This document shows positions 1 through 12,479 of a stretch of DNA of 64,000 bases, one piece after another. Both the position numbers and the translations under genes were made by a program. The notes under the pieces are model-generated. The model had not been told where the DNA came from. It saw only the letters and a program-made list of their open reading frames with translations, and did no database searches. The DNA is from Stagonosporopsis chrysanthemi (taxonomy: Eukaryota; Ascomycota; Dothideomycetes; Pleosporales; Didymellaceae), in contig JAFISE010000025.1 in the NCBI GenBank assembly GCA_022560025.1, positions 1 to 64,000 of the forward strand. The letters are read 5' to 3'. Position 1 is the first letter of the stretch, and the number at the start of each line of letters is the position of its first letter.

Positions 1-90
1 CCTACCTCACTGCGCCTAGATGCCGCGCAGCGATGCTGTGCGCCGCCCATTCCTCGCCCGGCCTGCATCATGCCGGCTGGCCCTCGACTG

Positions 91-135
91 CCCCCCCCCC
101 CCCCCCCCTCCCCCTTCCCCCCCCCCCCCCCCCCC
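91..135 (+). repeat. Poly-C tract in an intron
   Basis: Two nearly pure cytosine runs separated by a few T bases lie in the intron before the acceptor at 179. They extend the pyrimidine tract upstream of the branch point (CTAAC near 156). Runs of this length are prone to length error in sequencing. Confidence 0.8.
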
Positions 136-179
136 TCCTCCTCTCTAATCCCCATCTAACCAACCCCTCCACCCCACAG

Positions 180-611
180 GCTTCGCCGACCGCCAATTCT
201 ACGCCGACTGGTGGAATTCCTGCGACTGGCTCGAATTCTCCCGCGAATGGAACATACCCGTGCACCACTTCTTCCGCCGCCATGTCTACAGCGCGTCCAA
301 GACGCACCTCTCGCGGCCCTTTGCGACATTCATCACGTTCCTCATCTCCGCTCTCGCCCACGAGCTCGTCATGGGCTGCATCACCCGCAAGTTCCGCGGC
401 TACGGCTTCTGCGCCATGATGCTGCAGATGCCCATTGTTATGGTGCAGAGGAGCAGGTGGGTCAGGGGCAGGACGCTGTTGAATAATGTCTTGTTTTGGT
501 GTAGTATGGTGCTGGGGTTGAGCATGGTGAGTTTTTCGACGGCTGTGTACTGATTGTGTTGGGCGTTTTGCTGACTGCGGATAGATGTGTGCGTTGTATG
601 TTCTGGTATGA
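180..611 (+). CDS. Sterol O-acyltransferase (MBOAT family), 3' end only
   Basis: This is the C-terminal part of an ER membrane enzyme that esterifies sterols with acyl-CoA, like yeast ARE1/ARE2. Seen: an exon at 180-526 opens after a CTAAC branch and CAG acceptor and encodes the MBOAT signature FYADWWN. It is followed by a WNIPVH motif and an ALAHELVMG stretch carrying the family's catalytic histidine in a hydrophobic segment. A second intron (527-584) leads to a 27-nt last exon (585-611) ending in MCALYVLV, which matches the short MCTLYLTF-like end of yeast Are2. The rest of the gene lies left of the window. Bases 1-179 contain no stretch matching the expected upstream residues, so they appear to be intron. 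Are1/Are2-type identity is firm; which paralogue is not. Confidence 0.85.
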
Positions 612-713
612 ATGTGCCTGGTACGTAAATGACAAGGGCACGGGCACGGGCGTCATGGGAGGTCAGATGGAGGGTAGTCTTGTGATGGCGGATGTGCCTG
701 CGATTTTGCGACT

Positions 714-751
714 TTTGTTTGTTTGTTTGTTGTTTGTTTGTTTGTTTGTTA
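714..751 (+). repeat. (GTTT)n microsatellite
   Basis: About nine GTTT units, one interrupted, sit in the 466-bp stretch between the acyltransferase stop (611) and the GRR1 stop (1078, opposite strand). This places them in the shared 3' flank of two convergent genes. A short CCG run follows near 918-934. No other feature is visible in 612-1077. Confidence 0.85.
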
Positions 752-1077
752 GACGGCTTGCGAGATACCCATTCTCTTAGTGTCAGTCTCCCACGTTCCC
801 GCGATTGAATACATCATATTAAGAGAAGCTGAGCATATTCAACATTCCGCCAAGACGCGTCTCGCGCACTGCTCGTGCGCACACTACGGTATGAAAACAT
901 AAGAGGGTATCGTATCTGCCCCGCCGCCGCCGCCGCCAGAGTCGAGCGACCGTGGGGTACGCTGCATGCCGCTAAAAGATAAAGGGACCGTAAAGATGAT
1001 AACAACGCCCATACATGCAAGTCAACTGATGTCTTTCTGTCTGTGTGACGACGGATACTTCACATGAGCCAGGGTGG

Positions 1078-2924
1078 CTAGTCCTGGCCCAGCATCTCGC
1101 TGTCGCCAAAGTCCTCGTCCTCGTCAATCACCATGCCATGAGCTTGCGCCGTCACATTAAGAATCGAGTCAGGTTCCTCGCCATCTTCGTACATGGTGCC
1201 CTCATTGTCCGAAAACGAGGCCTGCCGGTTCTGGTGGTCGTGGTCCGTGTTCAGGAATTGCCGGAGCCGCTGCACGCCTACGCCACTGAAGACACAGAAA
1301 ACGTCGCGTTGGTGCTCGTTGAACTCTGCCTTGTGTCAGTGCTTGAACAGAGAGTAGCACTAGACAACTCACCTGGGGGTGCCTCGCGGCAGTAGACAAG
1401 CAGATCATCGCGAAGGAAAGCTTGTACGCCTGTCAAACTCAAGTGCGTGAGACGCGGACAGTTGTTCAACAAGGCGTGAATGCCCTGGAGAGTAAGATTG
1501 GTGCAGTAACTCAAATGAACTCTCTCCAGGACGCTAGCCTGGATCGGTCCACTGGATCCCATTTGCTTGGGTTTGGCCAGGGCCAGTATGCTGCGGTCTG
1601 TGATTGCTGCGCACTTGACCAATCCTATCCGTTTGAGTTTCGGGAGCGAAGCGAGCTGCGTGATGGACGCATCTGTCAGGTTTGTACAACATGCCAGATC
1701 AATATATCTTATTCTGTTGCACAGTTTGACCAATTGCGCGACTCCTGTGTCGGTGATTCGCGAGCAGTGGCCGAGGTGGATGTAATGCAGGTTCTTGCCC
1801 AGGCGCGTAATGGCCATGACCGCTCTGTCCGTAATGTGACGGCATTTGGCGAGCACCAAGTTGCGTAACCTTGGCGCTGCAGCCACGATTCTCTGCACGC
1901 CATAGTCCTGCAGCTCGCCGCAGTCTGTCAGATCCAAGATGCGCAGACTCTCATACGTCGCTTCAGCGGGGAGACGGAGAAACGCCTGGTCTGTTATTCT
2001 CCAGCAGTGTGCTAACCGCAGCTCGCGCAGGTGTGGGCCTTCCGTTATGAGTGTGGTGATGGAGTCGTCCTCGAGGTGTTTGCAGTCGTGCAGGTCGATC
2101 TCAAGGATGTAGCGGCAATGCAGAGCAAATGCTATGATGGACTTGTCGCTGAGCTGTGAACACCCGTTGAGTTTGAGTCTTTTGAGGTGCTTGCAGCTTT
2201 TCGCTACCTCCTCAAGCGACTCATCTGTGATCTTCTTGCAGTTCGTTATGTTCAGCCCTTGCAGTCGGATTGCGTTCTTCGCCAGCGCATACATGGTCTG
2301 GTCGCTGATGGCCTCCACGCTTGTGACGTCCAGCGCCAGGAGACTTCGATTGTCCTGCAGTATAGACACAAGGCTCAGATCCGAAAGCTTTGTGCAATTC
2401 GTGAGGGTCAATCGCTCTATGCGCTTGCAGGTGCGCAGGGACAAAAGTGTGCCGTCGCTGACTTCACTACCAAGTGCTGACAGATTGAGGCGTTTGATCA
2501 GACTGCAGTAGTCGAAGAAGCTATCCGCGGTACTGATCGTCTTGATGACGCTCAAGACGCCTGGCCACTTGTTGGTCGACGGTCTGTGCCACAGCAGCCC
2601 AACGGCGTTTCTTGACCAGTCTTTTGAGACGCCCATGCAGTTTCTGAGATCGGCAGGAGAGGCGAGCTTTGCGAATATGGCAATCATAAGCTCGGCGGGT
2701 AGTCGCGAGACGGGGGAAATGCGGTTCTGCTCCTCGATGGCTCGCCGGCGAGCCTCGTCGTCGGAATCCGGGGAAATAGACGGTGCCAGGGACGACAGCG
2801 AGTCGTTTGACTGCAGCATGATAGAGTCTTTGTCATCGTCGTAGCCGCGCTCAGGCGAGGTAGAGGCGGAGGTATCGGAACGGGACCTGCTGGCGTCTCT
2901 GGTCTGTCTGCGGGAGCGCGCCAT
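1078..2924 (-). CDS. GRR1: F-box/leucine-rich-repeat protein GRR1 (SCF substrate receptor)
   Basis: Substrate adaptor of an SCF ubiquitin ligase. In yeast Grr1 targets G1 cyclins and nutrient-signalling proteins. Seen: two exons, 2924-1373 and 1325-1078, with a 47-bp intron (1326-1372). A Ser/Arg-rich N-terminus is followed by an F-box (VSRLPAELMIAIFAKL...), then roughly a dozen cysteine-containing LRRs of the CxxITD / LxLxxC type. The splice restores CREAPPEFNEHQRDVFCVFSG, the conserved end of the LRR region, and an acidic tail follows. The start at 2924 (MARSRR...) is preferred because the 42 in-frame codons upstream are proline-rich and look like leader. The protein is about 598 residues, shorter than the more than 1000 of yeast Grr1 but normal for filamentous fungi. 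Confidence 0.93.
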
Positions 2925-4607
2925 TGTAGAAAGTTCTAGGGGTTGTAGTAGTCTAGGTGGAGGGTGCGGCTCGAAGGTGGTGCTATCAGGCCGGAGTTGG
3001 GTCAGGTGGAGGATGTGCGCGGGCTGCGATGTACGGAGAAGCGGCTCCAAGGCTGTATATGTTCGTACGCTGAGATGTAGAGGTTTCTGGGGTCCACTGA
3101 ACCGCGGCCAGGCGTGTGCAAAAACGGCGCGGCTGCCTGTGATGGCAGGAACATCAACGGTCGGGCAGATGTGAAGGGAGGGGCGTCAACCAAGGGACGC
3201 GCTCTAGGCCGGCGAGGAGGGGACCGTAGGGCTGAGGGACGCTCGCTAGTGCTATGACGCGGGACGGCGCTTCGTGAACAGCACGGCAAATCAATGCGAC
3301 AATGCAGCGCAAAGATGGCTGGATGGTAGTCGTACTTGCCCAGGAGACGTGAGGGGTAAGAGAGGAGGCCAGAAGGAACGCTCTACAAACAGGGTGCGAT
3401 TTGCAGCGTGTTGTCTGTTGGCCGGTGACCGCTCTGCAGGCGCAACCTTGTCCCGCTTTAACCGCTTGGAGCCTGCTGTTTGGGATGCAACACCAATGAA
3501 CCCCAGATTCCACTTTGACTCGCGAACTCGACGCAATACGCTGCGCATGTTCCGATCAACGCGCGTGCGCAATGTCGGTGACACGGTCTTTTCACCACCG
3601 ACATCGAGCATCATATGTTGGCTACCGCGAAGGCCGCGCACGCACTGCCGCCGCCCGCGAACTTTGCATTGGCCGAGTGCCATCATTGCTGTTGTGTTGC
3701 TGCAGCAGCCCGTGGTCTGGCTTGCCGCGGGAGCGAAGAGTCAAATTTAGCCCTCGAAGCCACCTTCAACGGCTGCGTCATTGCGTAAACTTCGAGTCCA
3801 CAGAACCTCGATGACTACGATGCCAAACGACACATGCCATTCGAAGCAAGCAGTGTTACTAGCCCAGAACTCTCTGGTGCCAGCATCCGTCTGTAGACCG
3901 CTACTTTGTACTTCAAGGACCGCTAACCTCGGTATGATCGATGTGGTCCAGTCAAAGCACCGAGATCCTTTCAAGCCAACCTGCAGCTGTAGATTCATAG
4001 AAGCATCTCTGTTCTGTCGTGCACGAGTGTTCGCAGTGTCTCGTATTCGAGGCAGACAGTGGCTTTGAACGTGCAGAACCGCATGAAACTCAGGCTGCAG
4101 TTCCACTTGAACTGACAGGTCGAGTGCCGAGTGTCTGGACTCAGAGCCGCATGAACGAGTAGTTTCGGCGTCGACTTTGCTGCAAACGACATGTCTCAAG
4201 ACAGCGGAGCCAATCGGAGCAGCATGTTCGCCCAGAGTTTGTGCCACAGATCGAGCACAGCCACAGTTGTGAGATGCCAGTACGAACACGCTTGAGCAGC
4301 GTTTGGGCTGTCTGCCTGTGCCTCGTGATATTTGGCATCGCCCGCTTGGAGTAACACTGTGCCTGGCCCAGGTACAAGCAGCCCATTTCGGGAGATGGAG
4401 GTTGTGACGTTGGAGGGTGGCATTGCTTGTGACCACCTGGGGCTCCGTGTGAACATGGACCCTGGGCATTACCTCGACCTGAACACGACACAACCCACCT
4501 GCCCATTGCACATGAGGCCTGACAGCTACATTCTCCACTTCTCTCCCATGCACCGCCTATAGAACGCCTGCTGTTCCTGCATCGCAGCAGGCTAGCCACC
4601 GCCCACC
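2925..4607. other. Intergenic region between divergent GRR1 and the Ark/Prk-type kinase
   Basis: This 1.7-kb stretch holds no gene I can support. The longest open frame (3747-4553, minus, 268 codons) has an arbitrary composition rich in Cys, His, Arg and Ser, overlaps several equally open frames, and shows no motif. The region must contain both promoters and 5' leaders. Confidence 0.6.
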
Positions 4608-7600
4608 ATGTCCTCCGCTCGCTATGCCCCCTCCACCGCCCATGCGATGCCTCAGCAAGCCGCCTACCGCGCGCCCGCCCCTGTCGCCGTGTCCAATGCC
4701 CCGCCAGGCACCTTTGCGCCGGGGACCAAGGTCCAGGTCGGCAACCACCGAGTTGTCATCGAAAAGTATCTCTCGGAGGGTGGCTTCGCGCACGTCTACC
4801 TCGTCCGCGTGCCCAAGAACGATGGCGGCACCCCAGAGACGGCCGTCTTGAAGCGGGTGGCCTGCGCAGATAAGGAGGCCCTGGCCAACATGCGGACAGA
4901 AGTTGAGACCATGAAGAAGCTCAAGGGGCACCACAAGATCGTCACCTACTTCGATTCACATGCCTCGCAGTTGAAGGGCGAAGGCTACGAGGTCTTCCTG
5001 CTCATGGAGTTCTGCTCTGGCGGAGGCCTGATCGACTTCATGAACACCCGCTTGCAGCACCGCCTCACCGAGCCCGAGATCCTGCACATATTCTCTGACG
5101 TTGCTGAGGGTGTCGCGACCATGCACTACCTCAAGCCGCCGCTGCTCCACCGGGATCTCAAAGTCGAGAACGTCCTGATCACGAGCGTAGGACCCAACAA
5201 GATATACAAGCTGTGCGACTTCGGGTCCACAGCACCACCGCGGCCTGCTGCTACCACAGCTGCAGAGGGCCGGCTGATCGAGGACGACGTGCAGCGGCAC
5301 ACGACTCTCCAGTACCGAAGTCCAGAAATGATCGACGTGTACCGAAAACAACCCATCGACGAGAGGAGTGACATATGGGCCTTGGGAGTGCTGTTGTACA
5401 AGCTATGCTACTACACAACACCCTTTGAAGAAGTAGGGCAGATGGCCATCTTGAACGCAAGCTTCAAGTACCCACACTACCCGCCATTCTCAGACAGGAT
5501 AAAAGCGCTGATAGGTGAGGCGTGGAGGTCACCGAGAACGACATAAGCTGATTCCAGGCAGGTTGGATGCTGCGTGAAAGCCCACAGCAGCGGCCTAACA
5601 TCTACCAAGTAGTGGCCGAAACATGCTCCATGCGCCACCGCGCATGCCCGATCAAAGACGTGGGTAGCCCAGCCCCTTTTACAGAGCTTCACTGACACCG
5701 TCAAGATTTACTCTGGTCGGACACAGTCCGAATCACGACGAAACCAGCAGTTGCCGCCAACAGAGCCCCAGGTGTCCTCGCCACCTCCCGTGATTGGGAT
5801 TCAGAAGGTTGCTCCTGTACAGAAGGTACAGCACATTCCTGACATCACGCCGATGAGACGAGGGCGGCCCACTGGTCCTGCACCGCAACCGCCGCCGACA
5901 AAGCCAAGCGTGTCCCCCATGAGAGGCACAGCTTCGGACCCCTTTGCGGCTCTCGATAGCCAAGATGTGCAGGTCAGACGTGCGGCAGCAGATGAGCTCG
6001 CGTCGCGCTTTCCATCGTTGGACGAATTCTCGTTGCTGCACGATCGCGGCCAGAAGTTTGAATTTGAGCAATCTTCAGCATCCGGTGCTCCACTAAACAA
6101 GCGTGTGACTGATGCACTCGCTGATGATGCGTTTGCTCTACCGCCTGCCTCTAAAGCTCCATCGGCACCTGAGACTAAACTGTCATCTAGTGCGCCTTCA
6201 GCTAGTGTTTCGAGAGCAACATCTATCACGAAGTCGAAGCCCTACGAGGCTAGCGCCAGTCCTCGCACATCCAGTACAACGATACAACAACCCGTACCGA
6301 AGCACAGTGGCATGGTCTCTACAGGCGTGCAAACATCGCCTGCTCCATCTCCGGTGCCTTCGCCCTATCCAGATGTTACCAAGCGACCGATCTGGAAGGT
6401 TCCCCTATCTGGTCATCACAGCCGGACACAGAGTCAGCCACGAACTTTTGATAGGTCGGACAAAAGCCCATCTCTCAAGCCGTCAGATTTCGCATTGCCT
6501 GCCAGACCATCACTGGATGGACGCTCGAGGTCCCACATGTCGAATTTGAGTATCCCCAAATCGCCCGCATCGTCTCGACCGTCTTTGGAGGGGCCGCGTC
6601 CGTCTCAACTCGATATTGGAAGCACTATCGACCGCTCTAGGTCTGCAAACTCGAACCCTCGACCTGCGAGCATGCATGTGGAGTCCAATCTAGACTTCCT
6701 CAGGGAGCGAGAATCCGCACCCGGCCGCAATTTTGATGCACCTTCACTGATCCGCCGTACCACCTCGAACGCTGTTGATGATTCCGATGCCGATCCTGAT
6801 GCCAGGAATGTCAGATCCAGCGTGGATTTTCTTCGCCAAATCGAGGGGGATCCGAATTCGCATCAGAAACACCGCCGGAGTAGTTCGCAGTCGAAGCATA
6901 CGCGACTTGCTAGTCTGTCTACGCTTACCAGCAACACGAAAAACATTGTCAAGGGTAGGTTTGGGGACGCCTTCCGCCGCTTCGAAACGAACAACAAGAC
7001 CCCAGAACATGAACGCCCGGAGCCAGTCATGTCGCCGGCCGAGCCACACCATGACTATCGAACGAATCACCGTGATCTTACTCCAATTGCTGGCTCCGTT
7101 GCTTCGCTAGCTCCCACTGAAGACGATCGCGGACCCATCGACGAGACGCAGGACTTACCGCCTGAGGTGCGTAGGGAGCTTGAGCGGCGCCGGTTGAGTG
7201 AAGAAGAGCGACGAGTTGAGGCGGCTGCTGCCGAATACAAGCAACGTATTGCTTCACAAGCACAGGGCAAACCACGAGCCCCTTCCAAGGCATCAACGAT
7301 ACAAAATCGCGTCAAGAATCTCCTCGATGAGAGCAACAAGCCCGCACCAATCAACCGCACTGCTGCTGGCTATGGCAAGTATACAGACACCGGAAAGCCG
7401 TTGCCTGTCAGACCAGACGACCAAAGCGGCAATCGTCCACCTGTCGCACGCAAGCCTGTCAACGGTAGTGACCAACAAGACCTTGCGTATGCTAAGCCGT
7501 CTGGTCGTCCCAATTTGCCACCTCCAGCGCCATCTTCATCTGCGCCACCAGCGATTAACGTGCGCGCTCCCTCTGGCCCACCGCCACGTGCGCCCAAACC

Positions 7601-7835
7601 GAAAGCTTTGCGAACAGGTGGGTCAGCCAATCCACCATCTGTCCAGGGCTCTCCTACTAAGCCTGCCTCGCTACGTGGTGTGAGCGTGAAAGACAAGCCC
7701 CTTCCGTTTATTGCTGGCGAAGCACCAGGGGGTGATGAATGGGATGTTGATGCGTTTAGTAAACGCTACCCCAGCCTCAGTGGCCTAGAGATGGTGGAGA
7801 CGGAGATTCCCAAACCTAGTATTAGGGAAGTGTGA
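4608..7835 (+). CDS. Ark1/Prk1 (NAK/AAK1)-family serine/threonine kinase
   Basis: Family members phosphorylate endocytic adaptors and actin-patch proteins at the plasma membrane to switch off actin assembly during endocytosis. Seen: exons 4608-5514, 5562-5659 and 5706-7835, joined through 47- and 46-bp introns, about 1044 residues. The kinase domain spans roughly residues 50-320: Lys82 in TAVLKRV, HRDLKVEN with catalytic Asp183, and DFGS at 204-207 (the NAK-family form of DFG). The activation segment ends YRSPEMID. The third exon begins IYSGRTQSESRRNQQLPP, a stretch recognised from fungal relatives. The long C-terminus is low-complexity Ser/Pro-rich with PPAPSSSAPP-like tracts suited to SH3 binding, as in yeast Ark1/Prk1. 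It ends with an acidic DEWDVDAF stretch. A basic ERRRLSEEERR segment (about residues 810-835) may form a helix. Confidence 0.92.
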
Positions 7836-8230
7836 ACGCTCTACTTTCAAAAACATTTCTTACAAGCAATCGCAATTGGTCGTTAGCGAGCTCATCTCTT
7901 GTTGGATGTCATGTTGTACGTAGGAACTTCCTCTTAGACGGGGCTATGTGGATGCGCAGCTAGCAAATATAGGTACACGGAACAGCTATGATGCAATTGA
8001 GTGCTTGTGGTCGAGACCTACTTTCTTTTGGCACTTCCATGCCTACTGCTGTACTGTGGTTCAAAAGCGGGCTGCATCGTGAGCCGAGCACGGACCTTAA
8101 CGCTAACCACATCGACGTTGGCGCGCCCACACCAGTGGCCAGCATTTTGGGATCGAACTTTCCACGAACTTTCTTCCCTCTCTATCTACACCAAAACTCT
8201 TCGAGGAACCCCGATAGATCAATAGCAATC
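7836..8230. other. Intergenic region upstream of RPS12
   Basis: This 395-bp region carries the 3' flank of the kinase and the promoter of the ribosomal protein gene. A pyrimidine-rich stretch (about 8170-8190) lies just before the start, as is common for ribosomal protein genes. Nothing else is recognised. Confidence 0.5.
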
Positions 8231-8893
8231 ATGGTACGATTCATCACATCCACGCGACGCAGCATGCCAATGCGACGAACTGCCGCGCGCGACTCGCACC
8301 CATGCCCCGCTATGCGTGCGCGCAAAACCCTCGCTCGACCAAGTCACTAACGCCTCACAGTCGGACGGAGAAGACGATACCAAGTCCCAGGTTTCCGCGG
8401 CCGCCGAGGTCGAAGTCAGCGCCGATGCCGCTACCGGCTCCGGGCAGATGTCCGTCCTTGAGGCTCTCAAGGGCGTGCTAAAGCTCGCGCTCATCCACGA
8501 TGGTCTTGCCCGCGGTCTGCGCGAGGCCTCCAAGGCCCTCGACCGCCGCCAGGCTCACATGTGCGTCCTCAACGAGGCTTGCGAGGAGGAGGCCTACAAG
8601 AAGCTCGTTGTTGCGCTCTGCTCTGAGCACAAGATCCCTCTCATCAAGGTCCCCGATGGCAAGCAGCTCGGCGAGTGGGCCGGTCTCTGTACGTCACATC
8701 CCCCCCCCCCCACATTTCCCACCCCTTGGGGAACCAGAATGAACATGCAGTGCTAATACATGCAACAGGCCAGATCGACCGTGAGGGTAACCCCCGCAAG
8801 GTCGTCAACTGCTCTTGCGTCGTCGTCAAGGACTGGGGTGAGGAGTCGCAGGAGCGCTCCATCCTCCTCAACTACTTCCAGACCGAACAGTAA
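8231..8893 (+). CDS. RPS12: 40S ribosomal protein S12 (eS12)
   Basis: Component of the small ribosomal subunit beak. Seen: three exons, 8231-8233 (the ATG alone), 8361-8688 and 8769-8893, with introns of 127 and 80 bp. The product is about 151 residues. It has an acidic Ala-rich N-terminus, then [53 protein letters not shown] and the closing KVVNCSCVVVKDWGEES; all are diagnostic of eS12. The split Cys at the second junction and the in-frame acceptor CAG|TCG after the first intron fix both splices. The start codon alone as first exon is seen in many fungal ribosomal protein genes. The second intron contains a run of ten Cs. Confidence 0.95.
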
Positions 8894-9595
8894 GCGTGTC
8901 GCACTGTCAAAGTGTATGGCGCCTTACAACACCCCGCCGCGATGACGACCGCTTCTCGAAAACTATTTGTGCACATCTTAGCTGATGAGGGATGAACGTG
9001 GACGGATCTGGACGGCTATGTGACGGGTTGCAAAGGAAGATAGACCGCTTCGAGTGCTACGGCATCGAGAGGAATGGACTGTGAAACCAACTTTTTCTCC
9101 CGTGCTTGCGTGATACTCTTGTTATCGTTTTGCTACGAGTAGACTTTGACTTGACCATTTGCAAAGGTCGTTCGCCGCACTGATTCTCTCGAGTCCTTGG
9201 AAATCGGCAGTCGCACCCGTTCCCGCCAACCAATGGTCGTTCTTCAGCACCCCGTCTGCTCCAATATTAACTGATCAGCTTGATGACCTTGCTTCACGCG
9301 CTCAACGCCACAAAGCAACTCAGACACCACGCATGTAGCCGACATTCGACGTAACCACACAGCAGACCGCCAGTCGGAGCATGTCGATACAGACAGTAAA
9401 TTGCCTTGATCGCATCCTGTGGCGGGACATTTGCATGGCACGACTCTACGAAACAAGCGTCAAACAAGGCAAGCACATCACACTCAAGAGACAATCTATA
9501 CATCCATACAGCACATTGCCAGAACTGGAGCCGCAGAGGTACATTGCATCGACCAGACGTCGTCGGGTATATTACACCACGCTAGAAACCCCCAC
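8894..9595. other. Intergenic region between convergent RPS12 and SEC39
   Basis: About 700 bp of 3' flank for both neighbours. Only short unrelated open frames are present, and no repeat or RNA gene is recognised. Confidence 0.5.
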
Positions 9596-12479
9596 TCATC
9601 GATTCTGGTCATTGACCGGTTTCGCGCCTGTCGACCATTAGCAAGAAAACCCCCCTCACAGGGGAAAGAAGAGGATACATACCCAGCACCCATCCCAGCC
9701 CGGACTGCAGCGCCCCCGTTGCCGTATTCGCAAGCAAGTCTCTCTTCCGGACGCGCTCCTCGTGCGCATGCATGCTATCGGAGTCACTGAGCTCCACACT
9801 GGCGCGGCTCGCATTCGTGTTGCGCGACTCGGGGCGCGACGTCTGCGTGTTGCTGCGCAGGGGGAACGCAGTTTTGGAGAAGGCGGCGGCCGCGCCGCGG
9901 GCCACGTCGAACAGGCCCATGGGGGATTCTTCGACGGCGCCGCGGCCGACTTCGCGGCGGGGCTGGACTGTGGGCAGCGAGCCCATGTCGAATGCGCCGG
10001 GCAGCTTGCGGTCTGCGGCGTCGTTGAAGCGCTCCTCGGCTTCTGTTTCCTGGGCGAGTAGCTCCGTCATTTCGGCTTCGCATTGCTGCCAGACGTGGAG
10101 GACTTCTTCGAGGTGGGGCGGTGGCGCGAGCAGGAGCGCTTGTGAGAGCAGTTCCATGCGTTGCTCGAGGCGGCGGAGGTCGGGGCGTGCGGTTGTGCCG
10201 TGTGTCCAGGTATTTGATGTGGTGGGGGAGGACTTGAAGCGGCCGGCGCGGAGAGCGGCACGCCAGGCGACGTTGTCTGCGTCGTCGGTTTGTTTCGTGG
10301 AGGTGATCGAGTCGAAGGAAAAGCGTTGTGACGATGTTGCGGCTGCTGGGGTTGGGATTGCGGTTGGTGTGAGGCGATTGACGACATAGGAATAGGCCGT
10401 CTCGAAGTCACCTTCTTCAAGGGCTGCGTCGATGGCCATGCCAATGACACGATGTCCAGCAGCAGCTTTCTTCTTCTCGACTGTCGTTGCGTCAAGTGGG
10501 CCAGCATCTGTGTTGTCGTCCATGATTGTCGATGGCATCGACACAACCAGATTCTCCCCTATAGAGATCAGATCATCAAGCTTGGTGTAGCTGCCTAGGT
10601 TCTGCGAGAGTAGCTTATGTATAAGCGACAAAGGATCTGAGCTGACTCTGATGCTGACTGGCTGGAAAGGCACGCCATGTTGAAGTATTAATGAGTAGAA
10701 AGACATTGCATGGGTCGCTGAGAGCAGTGCTTGAGTTCGTTCAAAGCATGAAGACTTAGGGAAGTGAGGAGCGAAGGCTGCAACAATCTCTGCGCAGCGC
10801 TTCATGCCACCTCTGTTGCGATTGCCGTTACTGGCATTATCGTAATGGTGCAGGGCGGCTGATAGTACAACCTTCTCGACTTCAGGCTGTAGAAGAGGAT
10901 GCTCGCCGAAAGCCGGGTTGACGTAGATCTGGACAGCCAGCGGAAAGTGACTGCCCTCAATGAGCGACTTCAAAATCTCAGTCTCAACCGTCGTCTTCTC
11001 GAGCATGCCAAGGATGCCTTGTCCGTGGCGATCGTTGTCGTGAGCGTCGGTGCCCCAGTTCCACAGCCAGAGCACTTTAGATCTGATGGTCCGCCACTGG
11101 TCACTGTCTTTCTTTGGACCGCTACTGAGAGTGTATAGCACCTTCTGTAGAAGTGAGTGCTGTTCAGGATAATCGTCCCTCAAAGACATCCTTGCAATTG
11201 TCTGCGGCGAAAGAGGGTGTTGCAGACTTGACAAGACGCACGCTGAGAAGAGCACTAGCTCAACGATGCGGAAGGCGGCTGGCCCCGGTCTGGTGATGTC
11301 GTTGTCAGAAGCAAGCAGCCGATCTTCTTGTATCAAGGAGGCTGTTGCATCTTGCAATATCGGGATCTTGAGGTCGTATGATGGGAGCGCTTCCGCACCA
11401 ATGTTGAGATCCGGAGGGGGATCGCAATGGAGAAGGTCGCATATCCTTGTGAGCAGGACATGTGCTGTTTGTAGAATGCTGACGTCGCTCGCATCGACCA
11501 GGTATAGGCATGATAGTGCTGTTTGTGCGTACTTCATCTCTAGGCGGCGTTGTGTTTCCTCGTCTACGTAGTCGCGGCCTTCTTCGTACCCTCCCAGATC
11601 CATATCCTCTGGCCCGTCCCAATCAGAGATGGCTGCTGTGACCAGAGAAAGATCCTCTTTGGATGTATGGAGAAGCCACTGGAACAAAGAATCCCAATCG
11701 TTCAGATCTTGTGCCGGCTCCTCTGTTGTCGACGCTCTACGATTCTCGCTTGCGATTTTCCGCCTCTTGCGGTCGTTCGCTCCGCATAACCAGGGTGACA
11801 CTATGCCTCTCATGTCTCGTGCGGCGTTTTGCGTATCTGCTCCCCTTTTCCTTGCAGCACGAAGGTTCGAAAGGTTAAAGTCGAGAGCGCGCCTACCCTT
11901 CAAGTTTGCAAACTCGTCAAGTGACAGGACGGTTCCTTGGGGGTAGTATTCGTAGCTTATACGAAGCAGTGGTAGAACGGTCGAGATGAACCATGTCCGA
12001 AGGTACTCGGAGTGATCCAGGAAGGGTACGAGGAGTTGCGGCACGAGGTCGAGCAGGCCGGTCTGGGAGTCGATGCGATGCGCACGGTGTATCAGGAACT
12101 GACTGAAGGGATCTAGGTCAGGCTCCGCATCATACTGGGGATGCGCAAGCGGTAGTAGCTCTAGATCTTTCCTTCGTCTCTTCGCTTGCGATCTCGATAG
12201 TGCTTCGACGGCGGTGATGTCTAAATGAGCGGCGGGATCATCGCCAGGGTGTCGTGCGCCGTTTGCAAGCTCATGTAGGTATTCGACGTAGGTCGCAGGC
12301 TCAGTGCCTTCTGGCAAGAATGTAAGAAGGACATTCAACACAAGTCCCAATGGCAGTTCGGGTTCGCGCAACGCTGTTAGTGCTCGCAGGCCGTTGATGT
12401 TGTTTTCGGTAGCATACTGAACAGCCAGCAGTATGCACTGGACGTCTGATAACTTTTCCAGCCTCTGTAGCGCGGACAT
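9596..12479 (-). CDS. SEC39: Sec39-family protein (Dsl1/NRZ tethering complex)
   Basis: Peripheral ER subunit of the tether that receives COPI vesicles in retrograde Golgi-to-ER transport. Seen: a long alpha-helical protein of about 942 residues with no membrane segment. The N-terminal half starts LSDVQCILLAVQYATENNI and carries the pattern expected for the Sec39 domain (PF08314). The large exon ends at 9683. A 55-bp intron (9628-9682) with a GCTAATG branch leads to a 32-nt last exon that adds GAKPVNDQNR, matching the usual end of fungal homologues. Reading through instead gives an unrelated tail. The start at 12479 (MSALQRL) is chosen by position relative to the domain. In-frame ATG at 12572 would add 31 residues. 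Confidence 0.85.

Noticed and set aside
1278..1372. Read-through C-terminus of GRR1 (ATLCSSTDTRQ...)
   Set aside because: Splicing out 1326-1372 restores the conserved EFNEHQRDVFCVFSG block, so the read-through tail is intron sequence.
3747..4553. 268-codon minus-strand open frame between GRR1 and the kinase gene
   Set aside because: No motif, odd composition, overlapping frames equally open, and no supporting splice or start context.
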